A stretch of 64,000 nucleotides of DNA from Montifringilla adamsi (lineage: Eukaryota > Chordata > Aves > Passeriformes > Passeridae), in NCBI GenBank assembly GCA_017590115.1, contig JAGGNK010007448.1, positions 6,860,815 to 6,924,814 of the forward strand, in the 5' to 3' direction. Shown in pieces: positions 1-12,500 of this stretch. How positions within the stretch are numbered: the first letter of the stretch is position 1; each line of letters starts with the position of its first letter. A program made the position numbers and the translations under genes. The notes below the pieces were generated by a model. The model was given only the letters and a program-made list of their open reading frames with translations, had not been told where the DNA came from and did not search any database.

Positions 1-3000
1 CTATAAGCTCTATCGATTGTCTTTTTCTTGAGCCCCACAATAAACACAATTTATACAAATAATTTATCAGGGAACATATCAAAATAATTTAATAAAAAAA
101 ACCTATCTATACCTTTTCTCTTCAGTCATGTGACAGAAAATCATTTTAACTCATTAATGGTAATCTTAATAGTTCGATTTTAAATTTATGTAAAAACAAG
201 AGGAAGCTATGAAGCAACAAATTTAAATCCAAATATTTTTAGCCTATTTCCACATGCAGATCAACAGTATTTTTTTTTCATTTTGTAATTCCCAGCATAT
301 TGCTTTCAAATAAATTTATGACAACTACTGTCCAGCTTTGTTCACTTAGAAAACTTATAATGCACAGATATTGTAAAGTTTATCCAAGTTGCCAGAATAA
401 TCTTTTCACAGATGAGTAAATTAATTAATTTGATATAAATCCTACTTCTCCAAAAAGTTACAAAGTCAGAAAAGTTGATTTTTTGCTTCCTGCTTGAAGC
501 AGTAGAAAACAGCCTTCCCAAGCACATGGTTATCACGTTTTGTAAGCAGCATCTCATGAAGATAAAACAATACCACCACCCCTCACACACCCCCACACGT
601 GGGTTCAAGAAGAGTTGGAACTGGAGCAAAGCACATGGATAAATGCAACTCTGAAAACAGCAGGGGATACAACACTGCACTTCAGTGAAGTTAAAAATCA
701 AGGAAAAAAATTTAAAATAACATCACCTGTTCAAGACTACAACTGCTCTCAATTTCCCCACTTTTACTGCTGTTAAAATTACTTGAAGGTCTGAACACAA
801 ACTCTTCACTGCAAAGGAAGGGGGAGAAGGAAAGATGACTTGCAGACTATTTTTACTTGAGCAAGTGAACTCAGCTGATGCTGCTGTCACTCAGCAATGC
901 AGGAGAGACTGAGTTTGCTGCTCTCCAACAAACACAGCCTCCCTTCACTGGCTGAAAGTAATTCTGGTTTGGGAGTTGATCCATTCTGCATATACCCTCC
1001 ACCTCAACAAACAACAAACAAGCAAAAAACCTGTACAGTGGTTAAAGCTCAAGTGTGGGGCATGAACTACTTAACAGCATCCCAGCAAGAAAGGGGAAAC
1101 CTGCCCAAAAAAGCATTTTCCTTACTCAGTGGACATAAAATACACTGCTTTCTGTTCCAGTGGAAACCCCTTAACAGGCACAGCCTCAGGCACCCACAGG
1201 GCGAGGGCATGGAACACTTCACCAAGGGCAAAGGATGAGCAAGTACACACTGCAGGCCATAAATAACCTCACTGAAGCTGCAGATGGAAACCCAAAGTTT
1301 ACACCACTCAAAGAATGAGCTGACACTCCTGGGTTCCAAAAACCTGCACCTGCTCTGACCACCAGCATTGCTGTATGTGGATCAAGTGACCACACCACCA
1401 AAAGCTTCACTGAACATTTCATGGGTGGAGAAGTATGATATTGGATTAATCACAGCACCAACAAGTATTTTCTCCCCCTACAAAACCTCTTTGTTGCCCA
1501 GTATTGAGAACAAATATTGGGAAACAGGCAGTTGCTTAGTAAAGGAAGCTGATATTAATGAGCGGGTGGTCTCCTGCAGGAAACAAGCAGCACTGGGAAC
1601 AGGGAAGGGTGGCACAAGGGCCCTGGCATAGAACCATCCTGAAGAGCAAGAGAAGAGAGTTCTTGCAGTATCTACCACAAATCTGAGGTCACATCTCTTA
1701 AAAAAAAAAACAAAAAACCAAAAACAACAACAACAAAAAAAACTTAATCAGTATTTCAGTCTAGAAAGTGACTTTCAAAATTTCCTTTAATCTAAGCTTA
1801 GCTGATGCCTTCTGCTCCGTGGTGATTCCCCTTGAATCACAAGATAATGTAAGAAGCAGGCAGCTGGGTAAGGCAGAGCCTCTGCAGCCCCAGCCTGACT
1901 GCTCCAGGCAGCATCAGGCCTCACACACCCTGACCAGGAGCCCTCCTGGCTGCTGCTGTCATCTCAGATTGCACCTGCTCAGACAGAACAGTATAGTACA
2001 AAATAAAAAAAAAAAAGCAACTGCCATGATGTACATAACTACTAAACCCAGAATTCAAGTGCAATGACTCAACAGAGACAGTCCATGAGAAAAACAACTA
2101 CTGTTATCTACACACATCCTATCTTACCCTTAATAATCTCTCTGCATTAACCTTGCAGAATGATAGCTCATTTTTAACTTATCTAATATTATATCTTCAG
2201 TATTACATTAGAGGGTACATATGGATCCTTCTGGGAAGCAGCACTTCAATTGTAATAAAGATAACTTCTTTTCTTAAATAAAATTGAAGAGGAGGGGGAA
2301 CGAAATTTATCAACTAGACCTAAATACTGTTCCATGGCTACTGCATGTCTTCATACACCCCACAGGCAGCAAATGACTTCCATGATTTCTACTGATACAT
2401 AAAATAGGTTAAAGCAAAGAAGAAAAACCACTTAGCTGTTACTTGCAATAAAATAAACTTCCTGTGTTTTTCAGTTATGGCTTGGTGAGAGCTGTTAAAC
2501 ACCTGAAAAAGAAAGTTCCTTTACAGCTGTGTGTGTATGCAATTAATGCATTTGACAAGCTGTTGTGTTCCCAAACAGCTGCTTCCATTACACAGACAAC
2601 TTCACCATCTGCAAAACTATTGGATAAACTACAGTAAGTAAATATCAGGAGAGCAGGTGCTCATAAATAACAAACGCTGCCAAGATAACACACTTCTGTA
2701 AGGGAAGTTTTCATTCTTCCCACTGGACCTCTTCTTACTCCTGAAGCAGGTAAACTTAAAATTAGAAATGGAGGAACCAGTGCTGTGACTCACAGGAGCA
2801 GGAAAAAAGGTTCAGGGCAAGTAGCCGTGAAATCACAGTTAAATGCAACTCATCTCTACTGCACTCAGCCAAAGGGGTCAGTACATTTGCACCTGAAAGA
2901 GGGTCTTCTCCAAATACATAACCAAGCACAGCTACAAGTATTAATAATGGTAAACAAACCAAACCAGTGTCAGCTTAGTCTCATCTCCTGTGTCAACACT

Positions 3001-5551
3001 CACATCTTAAACACAGCATTTTCCATTTATGTCTGTGACTATGATCATCACTCCATTTCACATCCAGCACTGCTACTTAAACCAAAAACTTGTTCATGCA
3101 TCCAAGACCCAAACAAAATCAGGCATTTGCTGGACCCAACATCAAAACAAAGCTGCAAATAGAAAGAACCAGCTATTCTAACATCCAGTATCTCATGAAC
3201 CACAGGACAGTGCTTTGATACACTGAACACTCATTTGCTTCTCATAGGTAGCTCAGTTATTACCAACCTTACTTATTATTGTCCTCAAAGTGACTTTTAA
3301 CAGTCACCTCATGTCTTAAAAATAAGCAGAATGCACTGAGACATGCAGCACAGCCTGTGCACTCATTTTCCTTGTGTTTCGTGAATATTCTTTTGGAATG
3401 GCACCACAGCCCCAGAAGTCTCCTCCCCTGGCAGCCATGGGGCTGTTCATGCCATCAGTAATGCATGAACAATCAAAGGCAGAGGAAAATGCCCTTATCT
3501 CAGCTCATCAAAAATACAAGCAGGCAAGCCACAAAGGGGTCACAAATTAAAAATTAAATGCAGGCAGATCTAAAGTGTATTGACAGACCATCACTTCGAA
3601 ACCATCCCTGCGAAGCAGCTGGAAACAGGAGACACATAACAAGAATCGAAGGCAGCCAGAAGAAGTAATGAAATAACTCTTATTCCAGAGGTGTATTTAG
3701 CAATGAAGAATTAAGCAGGAACAGAAGGATCTGTGGTGGTAAAGCCAGCAGCTCACACCCTCACACAGGCAACACATTTCCTGCAACTTAGCCAGTGTTT
3801 TTCTTTTTTCTCTGCTGTCTCTGACTTCAGTTTCACAGCTAAAAATCAAAGGTACTGTTCTTCTCCTGCAACATTTTGTTGTGAATATGAGTGCACAGGA
3901 TACTGAAACTTCCAGCTTTCTGAAATCAGAATCCAGGATTACAAAAAAATTGCTCTTCAAAGCTCCATAACACTCTAAGTTAATAAAAAACTACATTAGA
4001 ACAGCTCTGTAAAGCTATTTCATTACTGCCTGAGTTTACTCTGATAATGACCTAAAGAAGTAATTAAATCCCTGAAGACTTAACTGCCTTACAAGTTTAT
4101 AATTTTTCCTACTTCTACTTTTGCTGAAAGTAGCAAATTAATTATTCTTTCTTCAGTGCCAATAATCTGCTGCTAACAGCAAGGAACACAAGCAAACATG
4201 AAATATTTTCTCAATTACTAAATCTCCACTTAAAAATCTTTCCTGTCCCCCCATTTTCCAATCATACCAAATTTCTCTCAATGCCAAATTCTGCTGATTT
4301 TAAAAAACATTAACACATACTTGTATTCTGACCTATTACTGTACAAATATTATTGTGGTATTTATACAAACATTATTGCAGAATCCTATCTTAAATCTGA
4401 ATAATATAGAATGGTTGGCTCAATGTATAACAAGAATTTGCCTACAAAGTATTTGTGCACTCTCAAAGTCTTCCTGGCTCATGTATCATAATAAATAATT
4501 TAAAGTGGAACTGTTTCTTTTAATGCTCTAAATATTTTCAGATTTATTATTCCTGCTTACTCCTGCTGTCTTGCATAAGGGTATTAACAGCTACAACTCT
4601 GGACACATTTACTACTAATAATTATTGTAACAGAAATTAATCCATCTTTTATATTTCTTAACACCTTACAGTATTTCAAACATAACTTTAAGAAAGCTTT
4701 TAAAGACTTACTCATCTTCATATGTCTATAAAAAGTAATAGGCATGCTCAAAAAAATCAGGATGGGAACAAGCAACCTGAAATATAACATTGCTCAGAGG
4801 CTAGCAATGATTTGAATGCCACTTCTATGTGCTTAAGAAAATCATGTGAGGAAAGGAGTATTTTTGATCCACAAGTAGACTGTTCAGAGTAGAAAAGGAA
4901 ACATACCTATCCAAATCCTACACATAGTCAACATACAGGTTTATGAAACTGAAATACGCTTTGAGAAAGAAGTTTCTTTCAGCAAATACATTTTTAAATG
5001 TAAAAGATTACATTAATATTATCTGCCTTTTTCTTTGACTCTACTTAAAATTCAATGCCATATAGATGATATGAAAACAGGAGGGATGCCAAAGCTGCTG
5101 AATACAAAGCTGCTTTTGAGACCATGGGCAGAAAATGGTAGGGAAAAGGTTTCAAGATTTCTGATGATAACTTCCCCAGAGGACTCTTTCCTAGAAATAG
5201 TCTGGAGGTGACATAAGCTGTTGATTCTCTGCTCTAATATCCCACTGCAGTGTTTGCTGCCAGATGCAAGGACACAACATACTTTTAATTTATATCTACA
5301 GAAGATGCTAAATGTGGAAATGCTTGGGAGTTAATACCCCCTTTGAGACCAAGGGCAGGCCTTGGTATCACAGAAAAGTCTCCTCTTAATTAAAACAACA
5401 TTTTATCCTTGAAAGTACATTTAGGTATGCATTATGCTGCTCAATTCCAAAAAAAAGTCAGCCCTTTTGGCAGCCCCAAACACTCAGAAGTCAGCTGTAT
5501 GGCTAATGCAATGGGAATACACAACTAAATCACACAGGTGTGCTTGGTTAC
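1..5551 (-). other. MED27: MED27 intron 2 (partial), non-coding
   Basis: This AT-rich stretch lies downstream of MED27 exon 2 on the minus strand and runs off the left edge. I looked for the next MED27 exon and for other recognisable proteins and saw none. It has short A-rich runs (for example about 1700-1740) but no repeat family I can name. Open frames here are short and have no recognisable domain. Confidence 0.75.
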
Positions 5552-5696
5552 CTTGTTTGACCATTTGTAGGCCTGGAGGAGCTGGCTGTACAGGGGGGTT
5601 TTGTCCTGCACAGGGTCAAGGCTCAGCAGCCCACTGTTGTGCAGGGGGTGGTTCTCTGAGGGCTTCCCAACGAGGTTGCTCAGACGTTCCAGCTCC
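5552..5696 (-). CDS. MED27: MED27, second coding exon
   Basis: This 145-base exon continues MED27. After one base that completes a glycine codon it encodes 48 residues beginning ELERLSNLVGKPSENHPLHN and ending LLQAYKWSNK, a clear match to vertebrate MED27 after its RDL motif. On the minus strand it is preceded by a TTTGTGCCAG acceptor and followed by a GTAACC donor at 5551-5546. Together with the first exon the coding length is 351 bases, exactly 117 codons, so the intron before exon 3 is phase 0. The intron between these two exons is about 2.5 kb. The next expected segment (starting LQYHAGLASG in human) was not found in the remaining 5.5 kb to the left edge, so exon 3 should lie outside the window. 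An open frame on the opposite strand over this exon is a shadow. Confidence 0.94.
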
Positions 5697-6965
5697 CTGG
5701 CACAAAGCAGAAGGGCATTTTTTAGAGTCAGAGCTGGGAATCGCAGATGTGCAGTACTCCAGGGACAGCAGCATGCACCAATTCTATTTCAGTAGCTAAA
5801 TGAGTTTTAAATATGTCCCAAATTTCATTTCAAACACAATTCCTCTTATTACCCAAACAATTTGAAGCAGTCTGTTGGTTGTTAAGCTCAGCTCTTCTTC
5901 GGAGAGAAAGTTCAAGTCCAGAGTCTTTGAAAACAACCTGGAAAGAGTCAGACTATGGCAGGTCCTCTTCACAGCCCAGGGCACCTCCTGAGCAAAGCAG
6001 CCCCTCAGAAACCACAAAATTCTGACTTCAGCACTGCCTTAAATACTAGAAGTAATTTTTTTAACCACCAAGCAAGCAGATGCCTCATAATTTCATTAGA
6101 GAACTCCAAATTAACATTGTCCTCATATAAATATACACAAGAACTGGCATTAGTCCTAAGCCTGGAGACAATCCTGCAAAGGCTGTGATTACTCTAATCA
6201 AGTATCTGCCTTCCAAGTTCTCAGGACAAGGAAGGATCTTCTGATTTCCATGAGCAATTTGTATATCTGTAGTGTAAAATACTCAAATGAAGCATAATAA
6301 GCACCATTTTCCCATGAAAAAATCCCTCACCGTGAAATGATCTATCATTGCTTCATATCTCATTTGTCAAACACAACATTTAATCATAACAAAAGTTAAG
6401 CAATTTTTCAAACTTGCATTAATCAACTGTAGAAGAAAGACTGGCCACTTTGCACAGATATAAAAAGCAGTTTTTCAAGTGACATGACTAATCAAGTGCT
6501 TTTCCTTTTGAGTGCCCAGTGCTACACCCAAGTCTGAACTTCAGAACCTCCACTAAATTAAATGCAGCACTCAAAAGGGAGCTTATGAAAACATCTGTGA
6601 AGAAAAATCCAAAATATCTCCATTTACATTTAAGAAAGGTTACAAAAATAAACTCCCAACAATCAGGGAACTGACAGTTAAAAGACTTCCAGACTTTACT
6701 AACACAAAATTCTCCTTTGTTAATCATCATTCCTTGAAGTTTCCATGGCCTACATTCTTTCCAGTCCTCTAGTGCTGTGAACACTTGCAAATCTGCTTAA
6801 TACTCCTTGACAGAAGAATACAATAAAACAAGTGTGACTAGGCATAATAACTGAGGATTTGCTGAACAGAGGTACCAGTCATTATTTTCACTACATGAAA
6901 GTCCACTGTTAATATTAACCTCAGCACACCTTGGAGTATTCCCTTGCTCCTTGAACAGGCCAGTT

Positions 6966-7018
6966 CATGGAATACCCTGGGTTGGAAGGGACCCACAAGG
7001 ATCCAAGTCCAGCTCCTG
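6966..7018 (-). mobile_element. CR1 LINE 3'-end fragment
   Basis: On the plus strand the text CATGGAAT, GGGTTGGAAGGGACC and ATCCAAGTCCAGCTCC is the reverse complement of the conserved CR1 3' tail, so the element lies on the minus strand. It is only about 50 bp, typical of 5'-truncated avian CR1 copies. Confidence 0.7.
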
Positions 7019-7462
7019 AGTTGTTGTCTATTATTGTCTGGGAATGAGATTTTGGGGTTATACCTGATTACTCTTTAGGAAGCCACAGAGCCAGGCAAGA
7101 AGGAAAACCAAAGGAACAGCTCATCTTCCATGGAGCAAACTGTGAGGCCTCCTCAGCTTGAAAACTAAAAACCAAAAGGACACAACACCTACCCCTAGAG
7201 CTGGGTACAGCATCATTCAGGAGAAGGGTCATCCACCACCTTTCCCAACAGAAGAGAAGTGGGTAAAAATTACGTTACCATGATGACAGCTAAAAATCAG
7301 CAAGGCCTTTTAGCTGACATGAAATTCTTGTACACAAGATCCTGAAGCAGAAGGGGTTCTGGGAAGGGTGGTTAAGCACCTGGGGACACCTCCCTGGACA
7401 GTGCTGATGGCTCCCAAGAGGGTAAAGCCAAACCCAGCGACCCAGTGGTGGGATCAACACGG

Positions 7463-7570
7463 ACAATCATTGAGCCAGTTAGGCTGGAAAACACCTTTAT
7501 GGTCGTTAAATCCAACCATAAACCTCACACTGCCAAGTCCACCACTAACCCTTGTCCCTAAGTGTACACT
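7463..7570 (-). mobile_element. CR1 LINE 3'-end fragment, diverged
   Basis: The plus strand reads as an antisense CR1 end: AGGCTGGAAAACACCTTTAT, then AAATCCAACC, then CACTGCCAAGTCCACCACTA and CCCTTGTCCCTAAGTG. That word order matches one of the older CR1 subfamilies. It is truncated at both ends and carries many substitutions. Confidence 0.75.
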
Positions 7571-8236
7571 AAGTACTCTGTTCCCGTGTCTGGGTAGGGG
7601 TTTTCAATTTAAATACACAAAATTGCTGAATGAAACTGCGCGCCCGCCTCTCTCTTCTGCCCATAACTTTACTCCACATCTTCAGCCTCTGCAGTGTGTC
7701 TCTACTTACACAAAACACACCTGCTGGTACTAAGCAACTACACTTACCTGGGATAACTTTCCAGCCTGACAAGTTTTGGTAATAAAATTAACTTTCTTGA
7801 ACCCCTTAGATGCTAGTGAGTAATCTGCACCTAGGGATGCTACTCAGTAATGCTACTGAGTAGTCTGCACCTAGAAAGTGTCTTAATTTTTAACAAAAAA
7901 CTTCAAATATAGAGATAAATCTCCCTGCAGCCGAACACCTTCACTTTGTCAATGCAATCCCACCAACAGGTCCTTCGTGAAAGCAAAACGAGAACAAAAC
8001 CCAGGTAAATATTATGAGCATATTCAACCCTTTGGAGACTCTGGAGCAGAGCACCTCGAAAGGGTTAACGCGCACAGTGCTGGGGGGGGGGAAACAAAAC
8101 GAAGCATTTTCGCATTTATTTGCCTAAAACTTTGCCCTGGAGTGAAAAGGGCCCCGCCGGGCGCTGAGAGGAGCCAGGACAGCCCGGGACCCCCTCCCTG
8201 CCCACCGGGGGCTGCCCCGCCGGGGCCGCTGCTCAC

Positions 8237-8442
8237 CCCAGGTCGCGGCTGACGGAGTGCAGGCTCTCCTGGAAGGCGGCCACGAAGCCCTTCTCGCGGC
8301 CCTCCAGGGTCTCCTTGTTGCGCATCCCATCCTTGAGGCAGTCGAAGACCCTGGTGACGCTGGAGCGCAGCGCCTGGATGGCGGCGATGGCCTGGGAAAA
8401 CGCCTCCAGGTTCACGCCGGGGCTCAGCGCCCCGTCCGCCAT
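8237..8442 (-). CDS. MED27: MED27, first coding exon (Mediator complex subunit 27, N-terminus)
   Basis: This exon encodes the N-terminus of Mediator subunit 27 (CRSP8), a nuclear protein of the complex that links transcription factors to RNA polymerase II. Reading the minus strand from the ATG at 8442 gives MADGALSPGVNLEAFSQAIA, then an AIQALRSSVTRVFDCLKDGM block and a RNKETLEGREKGF block, which match vertebrate MED27 closely. The exon gives 68 codons plus two bases and stops at a GTGAGC donor (8236-8231), so the split codon finishes in the exon at 5696. I chose this ATG because it lies in a strong AAGATGG context and matches the known protein start. The in-frame codon 14 positions upstream is only GTG. 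The residues just after the start differ from the mammalian ones as I recall them, which is normal for this end. Identification is confident from sequence similarity alone. Confidence 0.95.
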
Positions 8443-8480
8443 CTTGGCCGGCGCCGCCAGCCCCGCCGCGCCGCCGCGGT

Positions 8481-8499
8481 GCACGCTGGGAAATGTAGT
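8481..8499 (-). promoter_or_regulatory. ZNF143/THAP11-type promoter element (SBS motif)
   Basis: The minus strand reads ACTACATTTCCCAGCGTGC, a near match to the Staf/ZNF143 submotif ACTACAATTCCCAGCATGC found in many vertebrate CpG-island promoters. It lies about 40-57 bases upstream of the MED27 ATG, the expected place for a core promoter element. Binding itself is inferred. Confidence 0.75.
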
Positions 8500-8631
8500 C
8501 CGAGCGTGTGTGGGGGGGACGGGTGCCGATCGCCACGAGGCGATTTTTGAGAAACTTTTATCTTCTTTTCCTAGGCCGCTTGGGTCAATAATGACGGAAT
8601 CGGAAAGGTTAGAAGAGACCTGTGAAATAAT

Positions 8632-8772
8632 GGGATTAGCTCAGTTGGATAGAGCATGGTGCTAATAACACCAAGATTGTGGGTTCGTGTGTGGGTTATT
8701 TACTTGAGACTTGGACTTGATGATCCTTGTCAGTTCGATCCCTTTCAGTTCGGAATCTTCTGTGAATCTGTA
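8632..8772 (+). mobile_element. TguSINE1-like SINE (tRNA-Ile head, CR1-like tail)
   Basis: The left part is a tRNA-Ile-like sequence: GGGATTAGCTCAGTTGGATA contains a good A box, and GGTGCTAATAACACCAAG forms the anticodon arm with AAT. The B-box region (GGGTTCGTGTGTGG) is degraded. It continues into a GACTTGATGATCCTTGT segment and a TTCTGTGAATCTGT end, the CR1-derived tail that marks TguSINE1 elements. It should not be read as a functional tRNA gene, because the acceptor and T arms cannot pair. No clear target-site duplication is visible. Confidence 0.85.
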
Positions 8773-8853
8773 ACTCATCAGTTCTAACCATCCACCCAGT
8801 ACCACTACAGTTACCCCTAAACCACATCACCCCGTGCCATGTCCAGATGCCTG

Positions 8854-9205
8854 GAATCACAAAATTACAGAATCATGGAATCACAGAATATCCTGAGCTG
8901 GAAGGGACCCCAGGACCATCCAGTCCAGTCCTGGCCCTGCATGGACACTCCAACAGCCCCTCCATGTCCCCTGTTATCCAAACTCTGCTGGAGCTCCGCA
9001 GCCTCAGGGCCGTGCCCATTCCCTGGGGAGCCTGGGCAGCGCCCAGCACCCTCTGGGGAAGAACCTTTTCCTAAATCCAGTCTAAACCTCCTCTGGCACA
9101 GCTCCAGATCATTCCCTCAGGTCCTGTCACTGGTCACCAGAGAGAAGCGATCAGTGCCTGCACCTCCATTTCCCCTCTTGCGGAAGCAGCAGACCACAAT
9201 GAGGT
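8854..9205 (-). mobile_element. CR1 LINE 3' fragment, minus orientation
   Basis: The plus strand begins with ACAGAATCATGGAATCACAG and GAGCTGGAAGGGACCC, the reverse complement of the CR1 3' tail. It continues through typical antisense words such as CCCTCTGGGGAAGAACC, GGTCCTGTCACTGGTCACCA and GACCACAATGAGGT. About 350 bp are preserved. It lies directly after the SINE, so two retroposons are stacked here. Confidence 0.9.
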
Positions 9206-9429
9206 ATTTGTAGGGTTTATTCCCTGCCTTGGATGTTCTGTGCAGCTGTAGGGTGTTTCCCAGGCACAGAACCAGAAATAAAACCATTTGGAATGGGAAG
9301 CATTGGCCCCAGTTCTGCTGCAATAACTGCATTGATTATGATGCAGGCAAGAGCATTTCCATCCTCCTGATGCTCCTGGGGAGACGGGAGATGTGCAGGT
9401 CCCACCTTATAGTTCCTGTCTTAGTGATG

Positions 9430-9536
9430 GAGCCACCTGGTGCAGTGAAAGGTGTCCCTGCCCATGGCAGGGGGTGAAATGAGATGACCTCTAAAGCCCC
9501 TTCTAACCCAAACCAGCCTGTGATTCCGTGTTTCTA
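9430..9536 (+). mobile_element. CR1 LINE 3'-tail fragment, plus orientation
   Basis: This is the last 100 bases or so of a CR1 copy in sense orientation. It contains GTGTCCCTGCCCATGGCAGG, GATGACCTCTAAAGCCCCTT and GCCTGTGATTCCGTG. It faces the copy at 8.9-9.2 kb. Confidence 0.85.
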
Positions 9537-12500
9537 TATTTCAGTTGTGATTACTGCTGAAACAAGGCCCTCATTACCAAACCTTTGCAAACCACTGCAA
9601 AGTTCAGGAGTGCTTTCACAGCACTGAACAGTACTGGTTTGATTTTGTAGGAGCTGCTTGTGTTTCCTATGCCACTGCCAGCTCTTTTCACCCTCAGAAT
9701 GCAGCTAAAATAAATAGAGCTAAAGTAAATGAAGCACTGCACAGGCCAATAGTCGCTCCACACAGAGTAAACTGCAGCACAGGGATGGGTCCTTTGTTTT
9801 CTCAGCTTCTAAAGTAAATAACAACCCCTTTTGTAAAGGTATTAATTAAATTCAGTAAGCAAAATCCACACAGATTCTTTAGCCATGGGCGATCTTTCTT
9901 TTTCTGTATGTAAAATGGAAATGAATACAACAAGGAACAGCTCAGGTGTCAGTGGCCAAGTGAAGCGAAGCTTCGCCCTCCACTCAGTGACACTTTTCTG
10001 TCTGTCAAGTGATGGATTCTGAAAATTGTATCCAATCAATTAAATGTTCTCAGAACACCATGTGAGGTATTGGAAAGTGAAACCCTATTACTTAGCATGA
10101 AGAATGAGAAAATGAAAGGGCTGCGGTTCCTCTTGAGCTTAGGGATGCTGTTCTGTGCAAGCACTGGGATAAAGCAAACCTGGAAGCAATACAGGCTGAA
10201 GCAATGGAGTTCAGCCTACATAGCCAGTAAAATACATAGCAGCATGCTTCAAAGAATCAGTAATGGACTGAGCACACATAATAAGGTAAATAGGGACAAG
10301 GTAGGAATAATTCTTTGTGTTAAAAAACACTGAATGTAAGAAAAGCAGCCAGAGGCAGAAAGGACAGGACTACTTCAGCCAGACCAGCAACCCAAACTGT
10401 TTATGGATTTGTAGTGCTACTTACTTTAAACATAAAATACCTTTCTTTGGACTAAAATAGATCGATCAAGAAAGTATTGTGTTGTAAGGGAATACGTGCA
10501 GGCTGAGAGATCATTCCTGCATGACATTATTTTTTTTTCTTCCCAATACAAAGTTCAGACTCTCAGTGCACATTGCAGATGTCTGTAACTTATTTTATGT
10601 GTTATTACTTGGAAATGGATTATTCTTTTCTATTTAATAGTTACTACTTTAAAACATATGTTTTTGTATGTCAATACTGCAATTATTTTAATTATCTCCA
10701 AAAGCCCTGTCATTGTGGTACCCAAATGCAAGGAGTTCTGATTTCACATCCTACCTGGAACAGCAAAAAAGGTTTGACAGTTGTTTTACTATTTTTAAAC
10801 AAATGACAAACCAGTGGCCTAAAAACAAACCCATAAATATATAAGGAACCATTTGGAACTTGCCCCTATAGAACAAAGTGCACCACATAGCTTTGCCTTA
10901 GGAACTCAAAGGAGGGCATTCACAATTTTTTGCTCCAGGGATCTGCTTTTTCTTGCATAAATGAGGAGCCAAGTCCTCCTGAACAGACAACAGGCAATTC
11001 AGAGCACTCAGAGCTCCACTGGCTCTGTGGGGAGTTAAGGCAGGCACTGCTTCAACACCTACAGATAATGGCTGAAGAAGAGAGCAGGAGCTCCTTTTCC
11101 ACTTGTTATTCCTCCTCCTGTTTTGCCACATCTAGAAGGAAAAGGCTGCATCATTTTGTGTGCTCATTTGTAGGGCATTGCCGTGCCGATGTTGCTCGTT
11201 TCTTTTAAGCAAAATTCCTTAACTGGCAGCTTGCCCAAGCCAAGGCAGTATGTTCATTTCATCTTCATTACAGGTGCATTGTAAGGGGGCATTATGGAGA
11301 GAAAATATGTGGAACCAGATTATCTCTAAGGTACCGATAAAAATCTCCTTGCCTTAAAATCATTAATAAAACATAAAAGCAAGAATCCAGCTGATGTTCT
11401 GAACATCCAAAAATCTTATTATCTGACAGCTGTTGAGTGGGCTCCTGCAAAATTGTATAGGTGGCTCGATATGGGCAGGTTTCCACACCTGAGCAAACAG
11501 CAGAACTGGTGTCTTTTATCCTCTCCACCAGAAGTTCAAGGACCTGGTGATCTCCCACCAAAAAAAAAAAAAATCACATTTAAAGCATAGGGGGTAAATC
11601 CACATGGCACAACTTGGTGTCATGTGGAGAGGTGCTCCCTTAGTGCCCACACTAATTAACCCTGTGTCTCAGCCTGGCTAATTAGCTGTGGCAGACCCCT
11701 GTGCTAACACAGTGATGCTCCAGCCAGCTCAGTTCTCCCCATCAGTGCTGCTCCACGCCGAGCAGAGACACTACGAGATGGGAGAGGGAAAGCTGCTCTG
11801 AGCTGCCAGTTCTGGATCTGTTCTGTGGCTAAAGAGAGAATTTCATTTTGGGTGCTGTCAGTCTCGGAACATGCAGAAGCTCTGAACTCACTTGGAGAGA
11901 AGGGAGGGGTAAAAAGTAACAATCCAGCCTGGCATCACATGCAGCAAGAGAAGTTCAGCTCCCTTCCCAAGAAGAAGCTTGGCTGGGGGAGTGTGTAATT
12001 AAGATGAACACTTCGCAGCAAAGTATGTTACTCAAATTGCAGCTTCTAAGAACCACGTGGGCTGTAATTAATCAGCAACATCAAAGCAAAGGGATGACTT
12101 CAGAATCCTTGCAGAGGTACTGTAAACAATTTGTTAGGGAAGAAAGTGTCAAATTAGAAATGCATTCTCATTTAAGAGAAATTAATTTTGTTGTCAGGAG
12201 AGACAATTAATGGCCACTATTGGGTTTCAAAGCAAGTGCAGATAATCTCTCACAAAACATCGGAACAGGGCTCAATAGTTGAAATAACTTATAACATAAG
12301 AAATTATCTTTATCTTCCTCTGACAGAGATAAATGCTGATATTTATTCTATGGCAAGCTGGACTGATATTCATCACCAGAACCTCTTCGTTTCTTTTTAC
12401 TTCATTGCTACATTCTTGACAGCACTTCAGATAAATATAATAAACTGATTTTCTTGTTGTTGTTGTTCAAATAATTGTGATGCTCAATAATGCAATTGGC

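Larger units (their letters stand above)
5697..8236 (-). other. MED27: MED27 intron 1
   Basis: This 2.54-kb intron is bounded by the GTGAGC donor of exon 1 and the CAG acceptor of exon 2, both on the minus strand. It is AT-rich over most of its length and contains two CR1 fragments, annotated separately. A locally duplicated segment near 7805-7875 repeats a TCTGCACCTAG motif. No further exon is visible. Confidence 0.85.
8150..8515 (-). promoter_or_regulatory. MED27: MED27 CpG-rich promoter and 5' region
   Basis: G+C and CpG frequency rise abruptly here compared with the AT-rich flanks, and the segment spans the MED27 start codon and first exon. There is no obvious TATA box. A CpG-island promoter of this type fits a broadly expressed Mediator gene. 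The exact transcription start cannot be read from sequence and is inferred to lie shortly upstream of 8442 on the minus strand. Confidence 0.75.

Noticed and set aside
5434..5799. 121-codon plus-strand open frame
   Set aside because: It is the antisense shadow of MED27 exon 2, whose minus-strand translation matches the known protein and has correct splice sites.
8632..8705. A functional tRNA-Ile gene
   Set aside because: The A box and anticodon arm fit, but the T arm and acceptor stem do not pair, and the sequence runs into a CR1-like tail. It is a SINE head.
12004..12448. Two overlapping small plus-strand frames (68 and 86 codons)
   Set aside because: They have no recognisable domain and no conserved start context, and such frames are expected by chance in AT-rich DNA.
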